NCBI GenBank assembly: GCA_963711705.1
Contig: CAVQFM010000008.1
Coordinates: 1 to 64,000 of the forward strand
Direction: 5' to 3'
DNA from: RYN-230 sp963711705
GTDB lineage: Bacteria; Actinomycetota; Actinomycetes; Streptosporangiales; Streptosporangiaceae
Length of the DNA: 64,000 bases
Position 1 is the first letter of the stretch. Each line of letters opens with the position of its first letter. The notes below the pieces were generated by a model that saw nothing but the letters and a program-made list of their open reading frames with translations, did not search any database and was not told the origin of the DNA. Positions 35,686 to 45,008 of this stretch are shown here, piece after piece. The position numbers were made by a program, and so were the translations under genes.

Positions 35686-35717
35686 AACTTCCCCCATTGC
35701 ACTATAAATTCACTTGA

Positions 35718-35732
35718 TGCAGTTAGACTGCA
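35718..35732. promoter_or_regulatory. TetR operator candidate
   Basis: TGCAGTTAGACTGCA, perfect 6-bp inverted repeat around TAG, in the 51-base gap between the VOC gene and the TetR gene. Such a site lets the repressor control both directions. Confidence 0.55.
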
Positions 35733-35736
35733 CCTT

Positions 35737-36387
35737 ATGATGAGCGACGTCAACCCCCCGGGCCAGAAACCGTCGCTGCGCCAGGCCCAGACCGCGCTGA
35801 CCGAGCAGCGGATCCTGGCCGCGGCCACGGGGCTGTTCCTGGCCGACGGCTACCTGTCCACCACGCTGGACGCGGTGGCCCGGCGGGCCCAGGTCGGCGC
35901 GCGCACCGTGTACGTGCGGTTCGGCACCAAGGCGGCGCTGTTCAAGCGGGTGGTGGACGTGGCCATCGTCGGCGACACCGAGCCGGTCAACGTGCTGGGC
36001 CGGGACTGGATGCAGCTCGCGCTGACCGCCCCCACCGCCGCCGGGCGGATCACCGCCAGCGCTGCCGCCGGGCGGCAGATCATGGAACGTACCGGGCCGC
36101 TGTTCGCCGTGGCCCAGCAGGCGGCCGCGGTCGAGCCGGTGATCGAGGGGTTCTGGCAGCAGGGCCGCGAGCAGTCCCGGTACACCCAGCAGGTGTTCTG
36201 GACCCGGATGGCCGAAGACGGCCTGCTGGACCCGGCCATCGACCTGGCCTGGCTCATCGACACGGCCAGCATCCTCTGCGCGGCCGAAACCTACCTGCTG
36301 ATCACCAAGATGATCGGCTGGGACCTGGACGCCTACCAGTCCTGGGTCGAGGCCACCCTGACCCGGCTGGCCAGGCCGCCCCGGTAG
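35737..36387 (+). CDS. TetR/AcrR family transcriptional regulator
   Basis: 216 residues. The N-terminal HTH reads TEQRILAAATGLFLADGYLSTTLDAVARRAQVGARTVYVRFGTKAALFKRVVD, matching the TetR family consensus. The C-terminal ligand domain is helical and unspecific. ATG 35737 or 35740 could be used. It probably represses the divergent VOC gene and itself through the palindrome at 35718. Confidence 0.92.
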   Translation: MMSDVNPPGQKPSLRQAQTALTEQRILAAATGLFLADGYLSTTLDAVARRAQVGARTVYVRFGTKAALFKRVVDVAIVGDTEPVNVLGRDWMQLALTAPTAAGRITASAAAGRQIMERTGPLFAVAQQAAAVEPVIEGFWQQGREQSRYTQQVFWTRMAEDGLLDPAIDLAWLIDTASILCAAETYLLITKMIGWDLDAYQSWVEATLTRLARPPR

Positions 36388-36492
36388 GCGGCCTGGCCAC
36401 CACCCGGCGGAGCCCCGGACTACCATCACACGGTGGCCGAAGCGGTGCGCAGCGCTCAAGCGGCGCTGCCGGGCCGGCCGTTACCCTCCGGT

Positions 36493-37197
36493 TCAGCCGA
36501 GTTCCGCGCGGGCCATGGCACCTGGCTCCGGCCCGGCCTGGGCGGCCAGGCCGCCGGACGGCGCCCAGATGCCCGACCGGCCCGCCGACCGGGTGTACCC
36601 GCCGCCGGCTGACCCGGCAAAGCTGGCCACTGCCACCCAGACCTGATGCACGGCCGCGATGCCGCGCGCGCGGGCGTCCTGGGCGGCTGCCTCCTCGGGG
36701 GACATCAGCGTGGCCGCCGCGTACACGTCGATGCCCAGCGCCGCGGTGTCCGACTGGTGCTGCAGGACGCTGGTGTCCTTGCAGATGGCCAGGCCGAGCC
36801 GCCAGCCGTCCACGTCCAGCACGGCCGGCTTGTCCCCCGGCGCGAACCGGGTGGCTTCGGCCCGGGCCAGCCAGATCTTGCGGTACGCGACGGTGATCCC
36901 GGCCGGGTCAATGGCCAGCATGCCGATGTGCGGGCGGCCTGCCTCGCCCGGTACCGGGGCACCGGCCAGCGCCAGCACCCCGGCCGCCTCGCATGCTTCG
37001 GACAGCGGCAGCAGCCGCGGATCGCGCGCGGTGACCGCCGGGGCGGCGAGTTCGTACCCGGTCAGCGAGAGCTCAGGGAAGAGCACCACCCGGGCGCCGG
37101 CCGCGCGGACCACCGCCGCATGGGTTATCGCGTTGGCGGCGACGTCATAGGGCACGCACAGGGGCTGGGCGACCGCAATGCTCAGTGGCTCACGCAT
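36493..37197 (-). CDS. Carbon-nitrogen hydrolase (nitrilase superfamily)
   Basis: 234 residues from ATG 37197, where the fold begins (LSIAVAQPLCVPYDVAANAITHA). The Glu-Lys-Cys triad is visible: FPELSLTGYEL, YRKIWLARAEATRFAPGD and LAICKDTS. Hydrolyses an amide or nitrile; substrate unknown. The protein is at the short end for the family, and the usual residues after the Cys (typically YDxxFPE) are replaced by TSVLQHQSDTAALG. Confidence 0.85.
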   Translation of the reverse strand: MREPLSIAVAQPLCVPYDVAANAITHAAVVRAAGARVVLFPELSLTGYELAAPAVTARDPRLLPLSEACEAAGVLALAGAPVPGEAGRPHIGMLAIDPAGITVAYRKIWLARAEATRFAPGDKPAVLDVDGWRLGLAICKDTSVLQHQSDTAALGIDVYAAATLMSPEEAAAQDARARGIAAVHQVWVAVASFAGSAGGGYTRSAGRSGIWAPSGGLAAQAGPEPGAMARAELG

Positions 37198-37501
37198 GCG
37201 CCGGCTCCCGCCTTCCGCGCGCACAGTAAACTGCCTGGTCCAACGGCTAGCTCCACCCGTGTCCATACCCCGTTCGCGGCCGGCGCCCCGAGCCCGGCCG
37301 CCCGGCCGGGCTCGCCATCGCGCCCGGCCGTACATCAGGATCTCTGCTGTGAACTCAGTTCACAAGCCGGCCTAAGCCTACTTGCCGCCGGCTGAGAGGT
37401 TTCCCGGCGGGTGGCTTGACCCGGTCGCGGCCGGGCAGCTGTCGATATGCCGCGCGGCCATTCGTGTAGCAGGTGAGTACCGGCGCAAAGGAGGCGCACC
37501 G

Positions 37502-37852
37502 ATGCAGCAGTACCTGCTCAACGTTTACCAGCCAGACGGCGATCCGCCGCCGCCCGAGGTCCTGGGGCCGGTCATGGCGAGGGTCGGGGCCTGGCGTGCG
37601 GAGCTGCGGGCCGCCGGGGCCTGGGTGTTCACCGGCGGGCTGCACCCGGCCAGCACCGCCACCGTGGTCCGGGTGCGGGACGGGGACGCGATCATCACCG
37701 ACGGCCCGTTCGCCGAGGGCAAGGAGCACCTGGGCGGGTTCACCGTCATCACCGCCCCCGACCTGGACGCCGCGCTGGACTGGGGCCGCAAGCTCGCCGA
37801 CGTCACCGGCCTGCCCATCGAGGTGTGGCCGCTGCGCGACGGCGCCCGCTAG
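37502..37852 (+). CDS. YCII-related (DGPF) protein
   Basis: 116 residues, strong ribosome site AAAGGAGG. YCII/DGPF fold: MQQYLLNVYQPDG, TDGPFAEGKEHLGGFTVITAPDLDAALDW. These small proteins are commonly encoded next to ECF42-type sigma factors, as here (5 bases before the sigma gene). Exact role unknown; a link between sigma factor and DGPF proteins is established by conserved neighbourhood. Confidence 0.88.
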   Translation: MQQYLLNVYQPDGDPPPPEVLGPVMARVGAWRAELRAAGAWVFTGGLHPASTATVVRVRDGDAIITDGPFAEGKEHLGGFTVITAPDLDAALDWGRKLADVTGLPIEVWPLRDGAR

Positions 37853-37857
37853 CGGGC

Positions 37858-39129
37858 ATGCCAGCCCGGCCGGGGCCCGAGATCGAGCGGGTGTTCCGCG
37901 ACGAATACGGGCGCGCGGTGTCCGTCCTGGTCCGCGCCTTCGGCGACATCGACATCGCCGAGGACGCGGTCCAGGACGCGTTCGCCCAGGCGGTGCGCAG
38001 GTGGCCGGCTACCGGCCTGCCGCCCAGCCCGGCCGGCTGGATCATCACCACGGCCCGCAACCGGGCCATCGACCGGCTCCGCCGGGAGGCGTCCCGGGAC
38101 GACCGGCAGGCCGCGGCGGCCCTGCTGCATGCGGCCCGGGAGCCCGCGGCGGCCCAGCCCGGCAGCGGCGAACCCGCGGAGGAGGGACCCGTGCGCGACG
38201 ACCGGCTGCGCCTGATCTTCACCTGCTGCCACCCGGCGCTCGGCGCCAGCGCCCAGGTCGCGCTGACGCTGCGCCTGCTCGGCGGGCTGAGCACCGCGGA
38301 GATAGCCCGCGCGTTCCTGGTGTCCGAGCCGGCCATGGCCCAGCGGCTGGTCCGGGCCAAGGGCAAGATCCGGGCCGCCCGGATCCCGTACCGGGTGCCG
38401 GGTGAGGCCGAGCTGCCCGGGCGGCTGCGCGCCGTGCTGGCCGTGGTGTACCTGATCTTCAACGAGGGCTACGCGGCCAGCTCCGGCGACCACCTGGTCC
38501 GGGCTGGGCTGTGTGCCGAGGCCATCCGGCTCGGCCGGCTGCTGGCCGCGCTGATGCCCGACGAGCCGGAGGCCCTGGGCCTGCTCGCGCTGATGCTGCT
38601 GACCGAGTCCCGGCGGGCCGCGCGGACCACCGCGGCCGGGGAACTGGTGCTGCTGGCCGACCAGGACCGTGGCCGCTGGGACCGTCAGCTCATCGCCGAG
38701 GGCCAGGCCATCGTCCGGCAGTGCCTGCGCCGGGGCCAGCCCGGGCCCTACCAGATCCAGGCGGCGATCGCCGCCGTGCACAGCGACACGCTGCCCGCCG
38801 GCACCGGGCCGCCCGCCCGCACTGACTGGCGGCAGATCGTCCAGCTCTACGACCAGCTCATGGTGGTGGCGCCGAGCCCAGTGGTGGCGCTGCATCGCGC
38901 GGTCGCGGTGGCCGAGGTGTCCGGGCCGGCCGCCGCGCTCACCCTGGTCGACGGCCTCGACCTGGGCAGCTACTACCTGTTCCACGCGGTCCGCGGCCAC
39001 CTGCTCGGACGGCTGGGCCGGGCCGCCGAGGCGGCCGCCGCCTACGATGCCGCGCTAACCCTGGCCGGCAACACCGCCGAGCGTGACTTCCTGCGCCGCC
39101 GCCGGGCCGAGCTCAGCGACCCGGTGTGA
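37858..39129 (+). CDS. ECF sigma factor, ECF42-like with C-terminal TPR-type extension
   Basis: 423 residues. Sigma2 (EIERVFRDEYGRAVSVLVRAFGDIDIAEDAVQDAFAQAVRRWP), sigma4 (LTLRLLGGLSTAEIARAFLVSEPAMAQRLVRAKGKIRAARI), then a roughly 230-residue extension (PYRVPGEAELPGRL...YLIFNEGYAAS...) that is specific to ECF42. No anti-sigma gene is present; in ECF42 the extension takes that role. The DGPF gene just upstream is the typical partner. Confidence 0.9.
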   Translation: MPARPGPEIERVFRDEYGRAVSVLVRAFGDIDIAEDAVQDAFAQAVRRWPATGLPPSPAGWIITTARNRAIDRLRREASRDDRQAAAALLHAAREPAAAQPGSGEPAEEGPVRDDRLRLIFTCCHPALGASAQVALTLRLLGGLSTAEIARAFLVSEPAMAQRLVRAKGKIRAARIPYRVPGEAELPGRLRAVLAVVYLIFNEGYAASSGDHLVRAGLCAEAIRLGRLLAALMPDEPEALGLLALMLLTESRRAARTTAAGELVLLADQDRGRWDRQLIAEGQAIVRQCLRRGQPGPYQIQAAIAAVHSDTLPAGTGPPARTDWRQIVQLYDQLMVVAPSPVVALHRAVAVAEVSGPAAALTLVDGLDLGSYYLFHAVRGHLLGRLGRAAEAAAAYDAALTLAGNTAERDFLRRRRAELSDPV

Positions 39130-39150
39130 CCGGCCGCCTGGTGCCCACGG

Positions 39151-40812
39151 TCAGCCAGCCGGCCTGGACGGCCGTCGGGTGCCCGCCGTCAGCCGCCGGT
39201 CCTGCCGTTCCTGCGGGCCCGCCGCATCGGGGGTGCCGCGCAGCACCTTGGTGCATCCCCAGCAGGCGGACCGGCCGATGAAATAAGCCGGGATCGTCGG
39301 GGAGTCCGCCGGCGGGTTGGTGGCCAGCAGCACCGGCGGCCGGGGCGCCTGGCTGAAGTTGAAGTCCTGGATCAGGTTGCCCAGCACCGGCACGTCTTCC
39401 CGGACGTCGGGCCGGGGGTCGGGGCGCCCGTCGGTCGCCGGGTTGAGCCGCGCGCCGGCCAGGAAGTCGTCCTCGATGAACTTCAGGTAGGCATCGCTGC
39501 TCAGCGTCTGGTGATCGATGAAGCCTTTGCGCGCGTACGGGGAGATGACCATCGCGGGCACGCGCAGGCCGTACCCGTTCTGGTCGACCGCCGGGGGCAC
39601 CACATGATCGTAGAAGCCACCCCAGTCGTCCCAGCTCAGGAAGATCGCGGTGGACTTCCAGTCCGGGCTCTTCATGGCCGCGTTGATGATCGCGGTGACG
39701 TAGGCCTGGCTGCGGTGCACGCTGGCCGGCGGGTGGTCGCTGTTCGCCCCGGAGGGCACGATCCAGCTGACCGCGGGCAGCGTGCCCTTCCTGGCCGCGT
39801 GCCGGTAACTGCGCAGCGTCTGGATATTGTGCAGCTGATGGTCCTGCTGCACGTCGCCGAACAGCGGCAGCGGGTTCCAGATCCCGGGCGTCTGCACGTT
39901 CTGCTTGACCGCCGCGCACGTCTCGGCCGAGTCGTTGTCACAGTCGGGCTGGATGCCGGCCTGCACGTAGTACCGCCAGCTGATGTGGTGCGCGTACAGC
40001 AGCCAGGTGATGTCGGTCCAGGCCAGGTCGATGGAGGTCTTGCCGCCCGCCAGCTCATGGTCCACGGCGCGCTGGAAGGTCCTGACCCCGTACGGGCCGA
40101 CGATGTTGTTGACGCAGCTCATCGGCGAGCGGTTCCGGCACCTGGCCGACCACGCGGACACCAGGTACAGGTGGTCGGGCAGCGACCACGACTTCACCGG
40201 CTCGAACATGTGGTCATCCAGCACGAAGTCCCGGGCGTAGGTCCAGTAGTTGGGTATCTCCGCGGCGGTGTGGTACCCCATCACATCCGGTGTCCGGGTC
40301 CCGGCGCAGGCCGGGTCGTTGGCGACCCGGCAGGAGGCCCGGGCCGCGTCACGCTGCCGGATGAACCCGTTCATCCGGCCGCCGTCCACATCGGCGATGG
40401 CGTTGCCCTCGGCGTGCGGCCCGCCGCCGTTGCGGTCGGCCCGGTCGTGATACGGCCGGGTGCACCCGCCCGCCGGGTCGGGCACGCACACCGTGGGCAC
40501 CCCGTCCCGCATGGGGAGACCGTCCGCCCCCGGGTAGGTGCCGAAGTAGCTGTCGAAAGACCGGTTCTCCTGCATGATGATGATCACGTGCTTGATCTTG
40601 TGAATCCCGGCCGGGACCAGGTAGCGGCCAGCCGGGCCGCCGGTCACCTCGTGGCCGGAGAGGCCGCCCGCCACCGCCCGCGACGAACTCGCCTTCGGCT
40701 TGGCCGGGCCCACCCGGAAACCACCTGACGTGCACGCGGCCAGCAGACCGATCATGAGCAGGCCAGCGGTTCCCACGCACACCGGCCGGACGCTGACGCG
40801 CCTCATTCCCAT
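39151..40812 (-). CDS. Secreted phospholipase C/acid phosphatase-type phosphoesterase (lipoprotein)
   Basis: About 553 residues from ATG 40812. Lipobox LLAAC after a hydrophobic run (cysteine near residue 27) marks a lipoprotein. The phosphoesterase domain starts IKHVIIIMQENRSFDSYFGTYPGADG, with later motifs NYWTYARDFVLDDHMFEP, SDHPPASVHRSQAYV, SWDDWGGFYDHVVPP and RVPAMVISPYARKGFIDH. These coordinate metal in AcpA/PlcA-type enzymes. Release of phosphate from phospholipids or phosphoesters outside the cell is likely. Has paired cysteines. Ends close to the sigma gene, convergent. Confidence 0.88.
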   Translation of the reverse strand: MGMRRVSVRPVCVGTAGLLMIGLLAACTSGGFRVGPAKPKASSSRAVAGGLSGHEVTGGPAGRYLVPAGIHKIKHVIIIMQENRSFDSYFGTYPGADGLPMRDGVPTVCVPDPAGGCTRPYHDRADRNGGGPHAEGNAIADVDGGRMNGFIRQRDAARASCRVANDPACAGTRTPDVMGYHTAAEIPNYWTYARDFVLDDHMFEPVKSWSLPDHLYLVSAWSARCRNRSPMSCVNNIVGPYGVRTFQRAVDHELAGGKTSIDLAWTDITWLLYAHHISWRYYVQAGIQPDCDNDSAETCAAVKQNVQTPGIWNPLPLFGDVQQDHQLHNIQTLRSYRHAARKGTLPAVSWIVPSGANSDHPPASVHRSQAYVTAIINAAMKSPDWKSTAIFLSWDDWGGFYDHVVPPAVDQNGYGLRVPAMVISPYARKGFIDHQTLSSDAYLKFIEDDFLAGARLNPATDGRPDPRPDVREDVPVLGNLIQDFNFSQAPRPPVLLATNPPADSPTIPAYFIGRSACWGCTKVLRGTPDAAGPQERQDRRLTAGTRRPSRPAG

Positions 40813-40958
40813 CCTGAGCCTTTCCCGAGTACCGGAGGGCGGGCATCCGGTACCGAGCGCCCTAATCGGCAAGCATCCCGACTCCCCGCCGGAAACCTAC
40901 CCGAATCCGGGCGCAGCACAGACTTGGATCATGACCCGGATTTCCGGCCCCAAGCCGG

Positions 40959-42746
40959 TCAGCTCTCGTCCCGGGTCACCATCCGGCCCGCCACCACCTT
41001 GGTGTGGCTGGACCCGACGACGAGCATGCTCTGCTCATCCAGTTCCCGGTCGGTCAGCTCGCCCAGCGTGCTGAGCTGGATCCGCTGGTCCACCCGGTGC
41101 GCGTCGCGCACCACAGCCACCGGGGTGCGCGCCGGCCGGTGCTCGCGCAGGATGCTGAGCACCGTGCCCAGCCGCCGCCCGGCCGGGTGGCCCGGCGGGA
41201 CGCTGAACGTCAGCACCAGGTCGGCACTGGCCACCGCGCGCACCTGGGCTTCGGTCACCTGCCACGGGGTGCGCTCGGCCGGGGTGATCACCGCGTGGCT
41301 GCTGCCCAGCGGTGCCCCGAGGATGGCCGCGCTGGACACCCCGGCCGTGATACCCGGTACTTCCACCAGGTCCAGGTCGTCGCCGGCCAGATCGAGCAGC
41401 AGGCTGGTCAGTTCATGCATGCCCGGGTCGGCCGGGATGGCGACGGCCACCGCCTGCCCCTGCCGGGCCTGCCGGACCGCTTCCCGGGCGCTCTCCGCTT
41501 CCTCGCCCGGCTTGCCGGGCAGCACCCGGGTGCCCACCCGGAACAGGTCGCCGAGCTCGTCCCGGCACCGGCCCAGGCAGACCACCACTGACGCGCGGCG
41601 CAGCTCAGCCACCGCGCGCGGGGTCATCAGGTCCAGCGTCCCGGGGCCGGTGCCGACCAGCGCCAGCCGCCCCCGCGGCCGGATGCGGGCCAGCGCGGCC
41701 CGGGCCGCCACCCCGCGGCCCCCCACCGGGCCGACGCCAGCACCATGGGGGCCGGCACCACCGGCGCCCACCGCACCGGCGTCCGCGGTGCGCTCAGGCA
41801 CGACCAGCTCGGCCGCGCCGGCCAGCGCGGCGGCCTCGGCCACGCTCACCGGGCCGCCGGCCGCCAGTGGCTGGCCACGCCGCGGGACCCGCACCGCGGC
41901 CAGCCGGCTGGCCGGGTAGCTGACCACCGGCCAGCCACGTTCCTGCGCGGCCCCGGCGATCGCGGGCGTGCCCGCGCCATCTTCGTCGGTGGCCAGCGCG
42001 GTCACGCTCGCCGCGGACAGCCCGGCCTCGCCCAGCACGCTGTCCATCAGCCGCAGCAGCTCGTCCGCGGTCACCGGGCCAGCCGCCTGCACACCGAGGA
42101 CCAGCGACGGCGGGCGGATGACCGCGGTACGCGGGTCACCGGCGGCCACCTGGTCGGTGATCAGGATCCGGTAGTCGCCCTCGCCGCCCACGGTGGGCGG
42201 GAGCGGGGGCAACGGCCAGTCCTGGGCGGACTCCAGCCGGACCCGTTCGCCGTCCAGCAGCGCGCGGCTCACCGTGCCGATCGCCCCCTCGGTCGGCCAG
42301 CCCAGCGCGTCCCAGCCGGGCAGGCTCACCGCGTCGGTCGCCGTGGTGATCACCGCGTCCGCGCCGAACACCTCGGCCACCTGCGCAGCCAGCGTGTTCG
42401 CCCCGGCCGCGTGCCCGCCGACCACCGCCACCGCACGGCGGGTGGATTCATCGACGCAGACCACGGCGGGATCGGTCCACTTGCTGTCCAGCAGCGGGGC
42501 GATCAGCCGCACAGTCGCGCCGACGGCGAGAAAGCAGACCAGCCCGTCGCACTGCGCCCAGGCGCGGGACAGCGCCTGGCGGGCTGGGCCGTCATAGGTC
42601 CGCGTCTGCCCGGGCCAGGCCTCGGCCAGTCGCTGGGCCGCGGCCCGGCCGCCGCCGGTCACCGCGATCAGGCCGATCACCGGCACCCTCCGGAAGGGCG
42701 GGCGGGCCACGCTGACCAGGGCTGCATGGCATGACGCTACCCGCAT
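40959..42746 (-). CDS. CbiG-CobJ fusion, cobalamin biosynthesis
   Basis: 595 residues. The N-terminal half is CbiG (cobalt-precorrin-5A hydrolase): RRVPVIGLIAVTGGGRAAAQRL, VGATVRLIAPLLDSKWTDPAVVCVDE, GGHAAGANTLAAQVAEVFGADAVITTATD. The C-terminal half (about 360-595) is CobJ, precorrin-3B C17-methyltransferase: RLALVGTGPGTLDLMTPRAVAELRRASVVV, ITAGVSSAAILGAPLGSSHAVI, LTFSVPPGHPAGRRLG. Fusions of the two are known in actinobacteria. No other cob genes and no B12 riboswitch are visible nearby. It is 4 kb from a B12-dependent mutase. Confidence 0.9.
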   Translation of the reverse strand: MRVASCHAALVSVARPPFRRVPVIGLIAVTGGGRAAAQRLAEAWPGQTRTYDGPARQALSRAWAQCDGLVCFLAVGATVRLIAPLLDSKWTDPAVVCVDESTRRAVAVVGGHAAGANTLAAQVAEVFGADAVITTATDAVSLPGWDALGWPTEGAIGTVSRALLDGERVRLESAQDWPLPPLPPTVGGEGDYRILITDQVAAGDPRTAVIRPPSLVLGVQAAGPVTADELLRLMDSVLGEAGLSAASVTALATDEDGAGTPAIAGAAQERGWPVVSYPASRLAAVRVPRRGQPLAAGGPVSVAEAAALAGAAELVVPERTADAGAVGAGGAGPHGAGVGPVGGRGVAARAALARIRPRGRLALVGTGPGTLDLMTPRAVAELRRASVVVCLGRCRDELGDLFRVGTRVLPGKPGEEAESAREAVRQARQGQAVAVAIPADPGMHELTSLLLDLAGDDLDLVEVPGITAGVSSAAILGAPLGSSHAVITPAERTPWQVTEAQVRAVASADLVLTFSVPPGHPAGRRLGTVLSILREHRPARTPVAVVRDAHRVDQRIQLSTLGELTDRELDEQSMLVVGSSHTKVVAGRMVTRDES

Positions 42747-42845
42747 CCGGGCCCGGCCCCCCGCCGGTCCCCCAGCCCTTCCCTAAAGGTTTAAGTAAAC
42801 TTCACCCGCTGCACGCCGGGGCCCAGCGGCAGGGCCGGGGCAGGC

Positions 42846-43799
<954 letters not shown>

Positions 43800-43931
43800 G
43801 CTGAGTCCAGTCCTATCCCTGAGATCGCCGAGTTGCCGTGGCCAGCCAGCGCCGGGTCGTCCAGCCGGTCACCTGATCGAGGCTAGACGTTAGAGTGCAC
43901 TCCAGCGCAAACCGGCCGCGGCCGGCCCGGC

Positions 43932-44633
43932 TCAGACCGGCCAGGATTCGCGCCGGTAGGCGGCGTCCCAGAACATCCACTCGTAGCGGGCGCCCATCGC
44001 GAAGTGCGCCCGGGCCCGGGCCTCCGCCGGCCCGGCCAGTTCGCGGCCGGCCTGGTCGGCGAGGTCGAGTACCTCGGCCACCTCGGTGACGTACTGATCA
44101 CCGGCGTAGGTGTCGATCCAGCGCTGGTAGACCGGGTTGGGCGAGCCCTGCTGGTGCAGGTGCTGCCCCACTTCCGCGTAGATCCACAGGCACGGCAGCA
44201 CGGCGGTCAGCCCCTCGGCGAAGTCGCCGCGGAACGTGGCGGACAGCACGTAGCTGGTGTACGCCTGGGTGGTCGGGCCGGGCTGCACCTTGGCCAGCGC
44301 GGCCGGGTCGCCGCCCAGGTCGGCCACCAGCACCTGGTGCAGCGTGGACTCGGCGGTCAGCCCCTGGGCGGCGTGCCGGGTCAGCACGGTCGCGGCCCCG
44401 GCGTCCGGCGCCTTCACCCCGACCAGGGCCACCGCCCGGGAAAACTCCCGGACGTAGTGATCATCCTGGGACAGGTAGTAGAAGAAGGCCTCCGGGGCCA
44501 GGTCACCCGAGGTCAGCCCGCGGATGAACGGATGGTCGAGGATGGCTGCGTAGGTGCCCTCAATGTCCGCCCACAGCCGCCCGGTCCAGCCGGCCCGCGG
44601 CTGCCCCGGCCGGCGGCCTGCCGCCTCCGTCAT
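43932..44633 (-). CDS. tenA: TenA/thiaminase II-family protein 1
   Basis: 233 residues from ATG 44633, which has GGAGGGGGCAGG just before it; an upstream GTG would place the operator inside the gene. TenA hydrolyses 4-amino-5-aminomethyl-2-methylpyrimidine (a thiamine breakdown product) to HMP. Fold landmarks: FFYYLSQDDHYVREFSRAVAL (substrate Asp in the Q-D pair, about 57-58), LTAVLPCLWIYAEVG with the catalytic Cys at about 148, and FWDAAYRRESW at the end. Regulated together with the island through the operator at 44665. Specificity is inferred from the family. Confidence 0.85.
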   Translation of the reverse strand: MTEAAGRRPGQPRAGWTGRLWADIEGTYAAILDHPFIRGLTSGDLAPEAFFYYLSQDDHYVREFSRAVALVGVKAPDAGAATVLTRHAAQGLTAESTLHQVLVADLGGDPAALAKVQPGPTTQAYTSYVLSATFRGDFAEGLTAVLPCLWIYAEVGQHLHQQGSPNPVYQRWIDTYAGDQYVTEVAEVLDLADQAGRELAGPAEARARAHFAMGARYEWMFWDAAYRRESWPV

Positions 44634-44664
44634 CCTGCCCCCTCCGCTGGTCAGCCGGTCGAGA

Positions 44665-44677
44665 AGATCTGAGATCT
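44665..44677. promoter_or_regulatory. Island operator copy 1 (before tenA1)
   Basis: AGATCTGAGATCT, identical in core to the perfect site at 44967. Lies 31 bases upstream of the tenA1 start. Probable binding site of the GntR/FCD protein encoded at 59036-59724. Confidence 0.6.
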
Positions 44678-44800
44678 GCACTGAAGCACAGGCCGCGCTA
44701 ACGCGTCAAGGCGGAGGTTATTGCCCCCGCCCGCCGCAGCGAACGACAACAATCCAATATCCTTAACGATTTTCCGGGGTACTGCCGCCCGCAGCATTCC

Positions 44801-44828
44801 TTGACACCGGCCAATTCACGGCCATAGT
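44801..44828 (+). promoter_or_regulatory. Possible promoter, plus strand
   Basis: TTGACA (44801-44806), 16-base spacer, CATAGT (44823-44828). It reads toward the island operon, with about 140 bases before the operator at 44967, which could act as a roadblock. Confidence 0.35.
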
Positions 44829-44966
44829 CAATTGCAGGGATGTAGCGCTAACAACCACGATCCTGACCGGGGCTGGCCGCCCGCCACCCAGGCCGGCCCG
44901 GCGATCGGGGGCCCAGCCCGGGCGGCCCTTGCAGCCGGGGGCATGCGTCTCTAAACTGGCCCGGTA

Positions 44967-44983
44967 TAAGATCTGAGATCTTA
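44967..44983. promoter_or_regulatory. Island operator copy 2 (before the main operon)
   Basis: TAAGATCTGAGATCTTA, a perfect 17-base palindrome, 26 bases upstream of the first gene (ATG 45009). Directly followed by TATTTC, a plausible -10. GntR-family sites are typically short palindromes of this kind. Confidence 0.7.
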
Positions 44984-45008
44984 TTTCTGGTCCCAACGAG
45001 TTGGGGAA

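Noticed and set aside
42747..42845. Cobalamin riboswitch before the CbiG-CobJ gene
   Set aside because: Less than 100 bases and no B12-box-like sequence.
44600..45008. TPP riboswitch before tenA1 or the main operon (CTGAGA is present)
   Set aside because: CTGAGA here is only part of the AGATCTGAGATCT palindrome; the rest of the thi-box (ACCTGA, CGAAGGGA blocks) is absent.
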